Source: DATAEK01 sp036258055
GTDB lineage: Bacteria > Acidobacteriota > Vicinamibacteria > Vicinamibacterales > 2-12-FULL-66-21
Direction of reading: 5' to 3'
Length of the DNA: 25,527 nucleotides
NCBI GenBank assembly: GCA_036258055.1
Contig: DATAEK010000050.1
Location: 1 to 25,527 of the forward strand
Below the pieces are notes generated by a model that was not told the origin of the DNA, made no database searches, and saw only the letters and a program-made list of their open reading frames with translations. Positions within the stretch are counted from its first letter, which is position 1. Each line of letters opens with the position of its first letter. Positions 1-5,937 of the stretch are shown here, one piece after another. The translations under genes were made by a program, and so were the position numbers.

Positions 1-90
1 ACGGTGGCCGCGAGAGCCGCCGCGCCGTGGACGAACCGTGCCCTGCTTCCCCTCGTCATCCTCGCCTCCAGATCAGTAGAGGTGGTCTGA
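1..90 (+). CDS. possible 3' end of an upstream gene (partial)
   Basis: The first frame is open from the window edge to a TGA at 88-90 and would encode 29 residues with a hydrophobic stretch (RALLPLVILA). Third positions are mostly G or C for the first 22 codons, as in the real genes here, and then turn A-rich just before the stop. The piece is too short to identify and could be chance. The other plus frames either stop early or run on without convincing codon bias. Confidence 0.25.
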   Translation, partial: TVAARAAAPWTNRALLPLVILASRSVEVV

Positions 91-345
91 ACGTGCTTCA
101 GCCACCGCTGTGGTTGTGCTTTTGCGCAGTTTATCGGCCACCGTCCATTTCGAGCAACGGCGCCAAGCTGCGACGGAGTGACTGCGCGCTGAATCCGGTT
201 CACGACATCCATCGTCAATATTCTTGACGTGCTGCGTAGAACTTGCCTTCGCTGGATGACCTGGTTTTTCGAAGAGCCGGCCGTCGACGGAATTGCGCAT
301 CTGGCATGCAGGTTGCGGCACGGTTCCATGAGAGATGTGAGCACT
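91..345. other. intergenic stretch, nothing recognised
   Basis: This stretch lies between a possible upstream gene end and the DUF2934 gene. Reading frames cross it on both strands, but none has a recognisable domain or convincing start, and codon choice does not look like the neighbouring genes. I see no clear hairpin, repeat or promoter. The DUF2934 promoter must lie here if that gene is transcribed on its own. Confidence 0.4.
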
Positions 346-582
346 ATGGCCAAACGCAAAAAGTCCACTGATACGAAAACCACCGGCACCCAGAGGGATG
401 ATTTCGGAAGTCCCGCGTCGCCCGGGTCTTCGAACGGCGATGCGCAGTCGATAGACCGTGAGCGCGTCGCATCGCGCGCCTATGAGTTGTACGTCGCGCG
501 TGGCGGACGTGATGGACAGGACGTGGATGACTGGTTGACGGCCGAACGCGAACTGTCGGAAGGCACGAAGCGGCGCAAGTAA
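346..582 (+). CDS. DUF2934 domain small protein
   Basis: This is a 78-residue, charged, soluble protein. The N-terminal half is a low-complexity Lys/Thr/Ser-rich tail (MAKRKKSTDTKTTGT). Residues from about 45 carry the DUF2934 pattern: a short helix with RAYELYVARGG, then D-G-x-D-x-x-DWLTAEREL. The family is small, widespread in Acidobacteriota and Proteobacteria, and has no established function. I chose the ATG at 346 because family members start with a lysine-rich tail like this; in-frame starts at 328 and 229 would only add unlikely residues. There is no good ribosome-binding site. The gene converges on the csaA-like gene, 16 bases away, with no terminator hairpin between them. Confidence 0.7.
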   Translation: MAKRKKSTDTKTTGTQRDDFGSPASPGSSNGDAQSIDRERVASRAYELYVARGGRDGQDVDDWLTAERELSEGTKRRK

Positions 583-598
583 CGCACACGCACCAGGC

Positions 599-940
599 TC
601 AGAACATCCGGCCGCCGAGGGGCACGTCGTGGTCGGGCGCGAGCAGCACGACGGCGCCCTCCGCATCCGGCACACCCAATGTCAGCACCTGTGACATGAA
701 GGGCCCGATCTGCCGCGGCGGAAAATTTACAACTGCGACGACGAGCCGTCCGACGAGCTCGTCTCTCTGGTAGTGCTTCGTCAGCTGAGCCGATGACGAT
801 CGCGTACCAAGTGGACCGAAGTCGATGAGCAGCTTGTACGCGGGCTTCCGGGCCTGCGGAAAGTCCTCGGCGCGGAGGATGCGTCCGACCCGGATATCCA
901 CCTTCTCGAAGTCGGCGTAGGTGATTGGTGTGTCGTCCAT
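599..940 (-). CDS. csaA: CsaA-like tRNA-binding OB-fold protein
   Basis: The 113-residue length is typical of CsaA (about 110). The protein is a single OB-fold tRNA-binding domain related to the C-terminal part of methionyl-tRNA synthetase. Diagnostic stretches are VDIRVGRIL near residue 15, FPQARKPAYKLLIDFG at 27-42, RSSSAQLT near 47-54, VVAVVNFPPRQIGPF at 67-81 and VVLLAPD-x-VPLGGRMF at the end. CsaA has been described as a dimeric tRNA-binding protein with chaperone or export-related activity in Bacillus; its exact role elsewhere is unclear. The ATG at 940 fits the family start (D-x-x-P-I-x-Y-x-D-F-x-K-V-D). A TAGAAT box lies ten bases upstream (956-951 on the minus strand), so the leader would be very short. 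The gene is divergent from the DUF72 gene. Confidence 0.88.
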   Translation of the reverse strand: MDDTPITYADFEKVDIRVGRILRAEDFPQARKPAYKLLIDFGPLGTRSSSAQLTKHYQRDELVGRLVVAVVNFPPRQIGPFMSQVLTLGVPDAEGAVVLLAPDHDVPLGGRMF

Positions 941-950
941 GTGACGGACG

Positions 951-956
951 ATTCTA
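951..956 (-). promoter_or_regulatory. candidate -10 box of the csaA-like gene
   Basis: On the minus strand this reads TAGAAT, ten bases before the ATG. Transcription would start about three bases before the start codon. No TTGACA-like -35 lies 16-18 bases further up. It is a weak single-motif call, supported by similar boxes at other genes in the window. Confidence 0.35.
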
Positions 957-1012
957 CAGGGGTCCGCCACATGGACGCTGGCGTGCCCCGACCGGCGCGA
1001 GTCAGCGAGACC

Positions 1013-1759
1013 ATGACGAATGTGAAGACCGAAGGTCACGTGCGAATCGGCTGTTCGGGCTGGCAGTACCGTCACTGGCGCGGCGTGTTCTATCCTGCCG
1101 ATCTGCCTCAAAGCCGTTGGCTCGAACACTACGCGACCGTTTTCGACACCGTCGAGATCAACAACAGTTTCTACCGACTGCCTGAGGCCGACGTATTCGA
1201 GGGCTGGGCGCGCCGGGTTCCACGGGGCTTCATCTTCGCAGTGAAGGGCAGTCGCTTCCTGACGCACATGAAGAGGCTGAAGGATCCCAAAGAGCCGCTC
1301 GAACGTCTGTTCCAGCGCGCCCGCGCACTCGGCCGCAGTCTAGGTCCGGTCCTGTATCAGCTGCCCCCCGGATGGAAGGTCGATATCGCGCGATTGGAAG
1401 GATTTCTGCGCGCCCTGCCGGCCCGGCGCCGGCACGTGATCGAGTTTCGCGACCCTAGCTGGTATTCGCCGGAAGTGGAGCAATTGCTCGAGCGGTACGG
1501 TGTCTCGCTCTGCCTGCACGACATGCGGGGATCGGTCACCGTCCGTCAGCGAATCGGCCCTTTCGTCTACGTGAGGTTTCATGGCGCGTCGGGCCGGTAC
1601 GCCGGCGGGTACTCGGCAGATCACCTGGCATCGTGGGCCGAGTGGCTGGATCAACCGCGGCGGGAGGGCATCGACGTCTATGGGTATTTCAACAACGACA
1701 CGGGAGGTCACGCACCGCGCGACGCGCTTGCGCTGCGTGCGCTGCTCGAGACAACCTGA
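1013..1759 (+). CDS. DUF72 (YecE-like) protein
   Basis: This 248-residue TIM-barrel-like protein belongs to the DUF72/YecE family, which is widespread and has no settled function. Signature stretches are IGCSGWQYRHWRGVFYP near the N-terminus, VEINNSFYRLP, the W-A-R-x-V-P-x-G-F-x-F-A-V-K-G-S-R-F-L-T-H segment, LGPVLYQLPPGW, IEFRDPSWY, and VYVRFHG followed by a C-terminal YGYFNND. Length is normal for the family (about 240-260). The ATG at 1013 puts the first strand (VRIGCSGW) about ten residues in, as usual; starts at 971 (ATG) and 941 (GTG) are in frame but add a divergent tail. The gene is divergent from csaA and its stop is followed at once by a GCGGACA-type heptamer array. Confidence 0.9.
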   Translation: MTNVKTEGHVRIGCSGWQYRHWRGVFYPADLPQSRWLEHYATVFDTVEINNSFYRLPEADVFEGWARRVPRGFIFAVKGSRFLTHMKRLKDPKEPLERLFQRARALGRSLGPVLYQLPPGWKVDIARLEGFLRALPARRRHVIEFRDPSWYSPEVEQLLERYGVSLCLHDMRGSVTVRQRIGPFVYVRFHGASGRYAGGYSADHLASWAEWLDQPRREGIDVYGYFNNDTGGHAPRDALALRALLETT

Positions 1760-1791
1760 GCGGACAGCGGAAGGCGGACACCGGACCGCGG
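1760..1791. repeat. degenerate GCGGACA heptamer array
   Basis: Directly after the DUF72 stop codon the sequence reads as four imperfect 7-base units (GCGGACA, GCGGAAG, GCGGACA, CCGGACC) followed by GCGG. The same heptamer, on the other strand, recurs at 8333-8374 and 23733-23791. The array lies in the 41-bp gap between two convergent genes. Confidence 0.55.
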
Positions 1792-1800
1792 CGGCAGTGT

Positions 1801-2970
1801 TCAGGGCCTCATGACGACCTTGATGCAGTCGTCCTGCTTGCGTTTGAAAACCTCGTACGCCCTGGGCGCGTCGTCGAGGCGGATCCGATGGGTGATGACG
1901 AACGAGGGATCGATTTCGCCGCGATCGATGCGATCGAGCAGCATCGCGAGGTACCGGTGCACGTGGGTTTGCCCCATCCGGAGCGTCAACCCCTTGCTGA
2001 ACGCGGCGCCGAACGGGACCTTGTCCAGGAATCCGCCGTAGACGCCCGGGATCGACACGGTCCCGCCCTTGCGGCATGAGTGAATGGCCTGGCGCAGCGC
2101 CGAGATGCGATCGGTCGCGAGAAACGCGGCCGTCTTCACCTTGTCGTACCACCCGTCCCAGTCGCCGCCATGCGCCTCGAGGCCGACGGCGTCGATGCAG
2201 GCGTCAGGGCCCTGCCCGCCGGTCATCTCCTTCAATTCCTCGAAGACCTCGTGGGTCGAGTAGTCGATGATGTCGGCCTTCCCGTGTTCGGCGGCCATTC
2301 GCAATCGCTCTGGCTGTCGATCGATCGCGATCACGCGTCCCGCGCCGAGCATCCAGGCGCTGCGAATCGCGAACTGCCCGACAGGTCCGCAGCCCCAGAC
2401 CGCGACCGTGTCGCCAGGACGGATGTTGCAGTTCTCGGCGGCCATGTAGCCGGTAGGAAGGATATCGGAGAGGAACAGGACCTGCTCGTCGGACAGGTGT
2501 TCAGGCACCTTGATCGGTCCGACGTCCGCGAACGGAACCCGCACGTACTCGGCCTGCCCGCCGGCGTATCCACCGAGCATGTGCGAATAGCCAAACAACC
2601 CTGAGGGCGAGAAGCCGTACAGCTTCTCGGCCATCCAGGCGTTGGGATTCGAGTTGTCGCAGGCCGACCAGAGATCGCGCTCGCAGAAGAAGCAGCGTCC
2701 GCAGGCGATGGTGAATGGGACGACAACACGATCGCCGACCTGGAGCCGCGTGTTCTGCGGTCCGACGTCGACGACCTCTCCCATGAACTCGTGGCCGAGG
2801 ATGTCGCCGCGTTTCATCGTCGGGATGAAGCCGTCGTAGAGATGCAGATCCGAGCCGCAAATGGCGGTCAGCGTGATCTTCACGATCGCATCGCGCGCGT
2901 TCAGGATCGACGGATCCGGCACGCGCGCGACGCGCACGTCGTTCGTTCCGTACCAGCAGACCGCTTTCAT
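1801..2970 (-). CDS. zinc-dependent alcohol dehydrogenase, formaldehyde dehydrogenase-like
   Basis: This 389-residue medium-chain dehydrogenase resembles the glutathione-independent formaldehyde dehydrogenase-like group. Visible catalytic zinc ligands are Cys38 (in AICGSD) and His60-Glu61 (GHEFMGE). The structural zinc site is Cys90, Cys93, Cys96 and Cys104. The NAD(P)-binding Rossmann motif is GCGPVG at 193-198, with Asp217 at the end of the second strand, which favours NAD+. The true substrate cannot be read from sequence. The ATG at 2970 lies three bases after the stop of the SRPBCC gene, so the two are co-transcribed and probably translationally coupled. This is the last gene of a three-gene leftward operon. 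It is full length, with no sign of decay. Confidence 0.92.
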   Translation of the reverse strand: MKAVCWYGTNDVRVARVPDPSILNARDAIVKITLTAICGSDLHLYDGFIPTMKRGDILGHEFMGEVVDVGPQNTRLQVGDRVVVPFTIACGRCFFCERDLWSACDNSNPNAWMAEKLYGFSPSGLFGYSHMLGGYAGGQAEYVRVPFADVGPIKVPEHLSDEQVLFLSDILPTGYMAAENCNIRPGDTVAVWGCGPVGQFAIRSAWMLGAGRVIAIDRQPERLRMAAEHGKADIIDYSTHEVFEELKEMTGGQGPDACIDAVGLEAHGGDWDGWYDKVKTAAFLATDRISALRQAIHSCRKGGTVSIPGVYGGFLDKVPFGAAFSKGLTLRMGQTHVHRYLAMLLDRIDRGEIDPSFVITHRIRLDDAPRAYEVFKRKQDDCIKVVMRP

Positions 2971-2973
2971 CGT

Positions 2974-3720
2974 CTAACCGCGCGGCTGTCCGTCGGTCCG
3001 CGCGACTTCGCCAGCCTCCACGAGCTGCTTGAATCGCCGAAGATCCTCGCGAATCTCCCGTGCGGGATCCGCGCCCATCAGCCTGGCAACCGCCGCTCCC
3101 ACCTTGCCACCGGGCGGGCTGTACTGCAGCCGCACGCGGATCCTCGTTCCACGTCCTGGACCCGCGTCCTCGAAATGAACCGAGCCCGCGCTGACGACGT
3201 CCGCGCCCTCGATCGATCGCCACGCCACGAGCTTGTCAGGGATCTCGTTGATGATCTCGGCGTTCCACTCGGCGGTGTAAGCCGCCGGTCCCTTCGCGCG
3301 CCAGCGGGAGATCGTCTCCGTCAGCCGCTCGACCGACTCGAGATGCTCCATAAACCGAGGCAGGTTCTCGAAGTTACGCCAGAACTCGAAGAGGTCGTGC
3401 ACCGGCCGGTTGATCGTGACGCTTTCTTCGACGTGGATGCCGTTCTTGCCGCCGAGCGCACGGCGCGTATCGCCGCCCGTGCCGGCAGTGTTGATGCCGA
3501 ACAGGTCGTACACCTCGCAGCGCCCGGTCACTCCCCATCGGAACAGCAGCGCGGCCAGCGTGGCGTGCATCCATCCGCTACCGCGCCAGTGACGGATCCC
3601 GTACAGTGCCAGCGCCGTGCCAGCCGCGATCGACGTCCAGCGTTCGACGTCGCTGATGTTGCGACCGCTGCGAACGAGCGCTTCGTGGGCGTCACCCGGA
3701 TACTCCAGGGCCATGTTCAT
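2974..3720 (-). CDS. SRPBCC (START-like) protein with N-terminal YgaP-type membrane module
   Basis: This is a 248-residue two-part protein. Residues about 19-75 match the short YgaP/DUF2892-type transmembrane module: ERW..IAAGTALALYGIRHWRGSGWMHATLAALLFRWGVTGRCEVYDLFGI. Residues about 92-230 form an SRPBCC/polyketide-cyclase-like fold (ESVTINRPVHDLFEFWRNFENLPRFMEHLESVE..., then the W-R-A-K-G-P and AWRSIEGADVVSAGSVHFED segments). SRPBCC domains have a deep hydrophobic ligand pocket; the ligand here is unknown. The start has a good AGGAG site (mRNA CAGGAGTCGAACG-ATG). It is the middle gene of the operon, between the FPASD-motif protein (18-bp gap) and the dehydrogenase (3-bp gap). Co-occurrence with a dehydrogenase suggests handling of a hydrophobic or toxic small molecule at the membrane, which is inference. 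Confidence 0.85.
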   Translation of the reverse strand: MNMALEYPGDAHEALVRSGRNISDVERWTSIAAGTALALYGIRHWRGSGWMHATLAALLFRWGVTGRCEVYDLFGINTAGTGGDTRRALGGKNGIHVEESVTINRPVHDLFEFWRNFENLPRFMEHLESVERLTETISRWRAKGPAAYTAEWNAEIINEIPDKLVAWRSIEGADVVSAGSVHFEDAGPGRGTRIRVRLQYSPPGGKVGAAVARLMGADPAREIREDLRRFKQLVEAGEVARTDGQPRG

Positions 3721-3738
3721 CGTTCGACTCCTGGTGAG

Positions 3739-4116
3739 CTAACGGTTGATGGTTGCTCCCGAGTCGGCGGTCCACGACGGTGCGTCGCTCGCCGGGAACG
3801 AGTCCGCCGACGCGTCGCCGACGATATCCTTCGGGCGCCAGCCACGGTCCTTCATCGCGTCATCGATCCAGGAGCGGACGATGCGCAGATCGCGACGTCC
3901 CATCGCCGCGCGAATGGCGACCGCCGAACCGAGCATGGCGAGCAGCCCTCCACCGAAGCCGCCCCGCCGCGCGCCGACGATCGTCAGCGCTGATCCCCAC
4001 GCCGCCGCCAGCCAGCGTTCCTGGTCGTAGGTCGAAAGGGTCGCACCGAGTCCCGGCGCGTCCCACACGCTCTTCTCACCTCGCGGTGCAGTCAGGTTCA
4101 TCGTTCCATCGGACAT
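3739..4116 (-). CDS. small membrane protein with YgaP-like segment and C-terminal ESFPASD-type motif
   Basis: This is a 125-residue protein. Residues about 32-77 (ERWLAAAWGSALTIVGARRGG...LLAMLGSAVAIRAAMGRRDL) resemble the membrane module of the downstream SRPBCC protein: the same ERW start, a Gly-rich turn and a closing GR-x-[DE]. The C-terminal part ends with DASADSFPASDAPSWT, the S/E-S-FPASD-x-P-x-W-T motif that I know as a recurrent tail in small uncharacterised proteins. No function is established. The ATG at 4116 has an AAGGA site seven bases upstream (GAAAGGAATGACCC-ATG), so it is preferred over the later in-frame ATGs. It is the first gene of the operon and divergent from the D-aminoacylase, sharing an 87-bp intergenic region. 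Confidence 0.75.
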   Translation of the reverse strand: MSDGTMNLTAPRGEKSVWDAPGLGATLSTYDQERWLAAAWGSALTIVGARRGGFGGGLLAMLGSAVAIRAAMGRRDLRIVRSWIDDAMKDRGWRPKDIVGDASADSFPASDAPSWTADSGATINR

Positions 4117-4191
4117 GGGTCATTCCTTTCACAACCGATGCACGGTTGCTCCAGCCGGACAAACGCTGCACAACGCGTGCCCAGCCGTGGC

Positions 4192-4197
4192 TACAAT
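4192..4197 (+). promoter_or_regulatory. TACAAT -10 box, likely leaderless start of D-aminoacylase
   Basis: TACAAT is followed by exactly six bases (GACGCC) and then the ATG at 4204. A -10 box in this position starts transcription on or next to the A of the start codon, which is the classic layout of a leaderless mRNA. No Shine-Dalgarno sequence is present, and only a poor -35 match lies upstream. The same arrangement occurs at the photolyase and DUF2461 genes. Confidence 0.6.
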
Positions 4198-4203
4198 GAC
4201 GCC

Positions 4204-5937
4204 ATGCGCCTGCGTCCAGAACTCGCCGCAATTGGAGCAGCAATCGCTGTATTAGGGGCGAGCCCGCTGGCTCAGCCGTCGACGTTCGATGTTTTGATTC
4301 GCAACGGTCGGGTCATGGACGGCTCGGGCAACCCGTGGATGCGCGCGGACATCGGGATTCGTGAGGGACGAATTGCGGCGCTGGGGCATCTGCCGAATGC
4401 ACGTGCCGCCAAGACCATCGACGCAGCCGATCAACTGGTGACGCCGGGTTTCATCGACGTGCACTCACACGCGGCGGAGCCGCTCGCCAACGCATCGCTT
4501 CATCATGGAAAGCCGCTTCTCGCTCAAGGTGTGACGACGATCGTAGGCAATCCAGACGGCGGTGGTCCGACTGATTTGCGCACGCAGCGTGAGGCCCTCG
4601 AGAAAGGGGGCATTGGCCCGAACGTCGCGCAGCTCATCGGTCATGGAAGCGTACGCCGGGCCATGATGGGGGACGAGAATCGACAGGCGACTCCGGCGGA
4701 ACTCGACCGCATGCGCGCGCTCGTCAGGGAAGGGATGACCCAGGGTGCCTTCGGACTCTCGAGCGGTCTTTTCTACACGCCTGGCAGCTTCGCGAACACC
4801 GAAGAGGTCATCGCGCTCGCCGCAGTCGCCGGGGAATCCGGCGGGCTTTACACCAGTCACATTCGCGACGAGGGGAACTACTCGATCGGGGTCGTCGCCG
4901 CCGTGCAGGAGGTGATCCGGATCGCTGAGGACGCGCACGTCACCGGCATCGTCAGCCACATGAAGGCGCTCGGCCCTGACAGCTGGGGCCTGGCGAGAAC
5001 CTGCATCACGAAGATCGACGAAGCCCGTGCCCGCGGCGTGTCCGTGTTCGCCGATCAGTATCCGTACGAAGCGTCGTCCACCAGCCTGAGCGCCGCGCTG
5101 CTGCCGGGTGTCGTCATCGAGCGGGAGGCAATTCAAAAGGCGGTTACCGCCGCATCGCCGGCGGCGATCAAGGAACGCGACGGCTTCGAGGCGACGATTC
5201 GCGAGAATCTGCGCCGGCGCGCGGGCGCCAGGGCGGTTCAGATCGCCTTCTATCGTCCTGACCCGTCGCTGCAGGGCAAAACACTCGAGGAGATCGCGGC
5301 CAGCCGCAAGCTGGCGCCTGAACGCGCCGCGCTCGAGATGATCTCCCGCGGCAACGCGTCGATCGTGTCGTTCAACATGTCCGAGGACGACATCCGCGAG
5401 ATCATGACGCAGCCCTACACGATGGCGTCGAGTGATGGCGGCCTGACACTCCCGGGCGCCGGCCAACCGCACCCGCGCGACTATGGCGCGTTTGCGCGAA
5501 GGCTGGGCGTCTACGTGCGCGAGCGGAACGTCGTCAGCCTCGAGTTTGCGATTCGATCGATGACGAGCCTGCCGGCGGCGGTATTCGGCATGGCCGATCG
5601 CGGGGTCATCCGCGAGGGTGCGGCCGCGGACATCGCGGTTTTCGATCCGGCAAGGATTCGCGACGTCGCGACCTACACGCAGCCTCATCAGCTCGCGGAA
5701 GGCATGTCCTACGTGTTGGTCAATGGCGTCGTGGTCATCGACAAGGGCACGTTTACCGATGCGTTGCCGGGGAAGGTGTTGAGGAAAGGTGAGAGAGTCG
5801 GGGGCGCCGAAATCCGAGCCTACGCCGTCGTCAATCGCCCCGCAGCGTCGCGGCTGGATCCGTCGACGCCGCGCGGATTGCAGGCACGGCACACGCGACG
5901 GCGGCGGTCGCGAAAAGCAGCGTTGGCGCGACGGTGA
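4204..5937 (+). CDS. secreted N-acyl-D-amino-acid deacylase (D-aminoacylase) family amidohydrolase
   Basis: This 577-residue protein starts with a signal peptide (about residues 1-23, MRLRPELAAIGAAIAVLGAS...). It has the amidohydrolase strand pattern FDVLIRNGRVMDGSGNPW, H87 and H89 in FIDVHSHAAE, H219 in YTSHIRDEG, H252 in VSHMKALGP and D411 in MASSDGG. These match known metal and catalytic residues of D-aminoacylases, which release D-amino acids from N-acyl forms. The metal-binding Cys usual in the family (GNCG) is replaced here by Pro117 in GNPDGGGP, so substrate or metal use may differ. The start is set by a TACAAT box six bases upstream. The last 35 codons run antisense into the 3' end of the convergent permease gene, giving a basic, low-complexity tail (RRRRSRKAALARR) that looks like a lost stop codon. 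Confidence 0.88.
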   Translation: MRLRPELAAIGAAIAVLGASPLAQPSTFDVLIRNGRVMDGSGNPWMRADIGIREGRIAALGHLPNARAAKTIDAADQLVTPGFIDVHSHAAEPLANASLHHGKPLLAQGVTTIVGNPDGGGPTDLRTQREALEKGGIGPNVAQLIGHGSVRRAMMGDENRQATPAELDRMRALVREGMTQGAFGLSSGLFYTPGSFANTEEVIALAAVAGESGGLYTSHIRDEGNYSIGVVAAVQEVIRIAEDAHVTGIVSHMKALGPDSWGLARTCITKIDEARARGVSVFADQYPYEASSTSLSAALLPGVVIEREAIQKAVTAASPAAIKERDGFEATIRENLRRRAGARAVQIAFYRPDPSLQGKTLEEIAASRKLAPERAALEMISRGNASIVSFNMSEDDIREIMTQPYTMASSDGGLTLPGAGQPHPRDYGAFARRLGVYVRERNVVSLEFAIRSMTSLPAAVFGMADRGVIREGAAADIAVFDPARIRDVATYTQPHQLAEGMSYVLVNGVVVIDKGTFTDALPGKVLRKGERVGGAEIRAYAVVNRPAASRLDPSTPRGLQARHTRRRRSRKAALARR

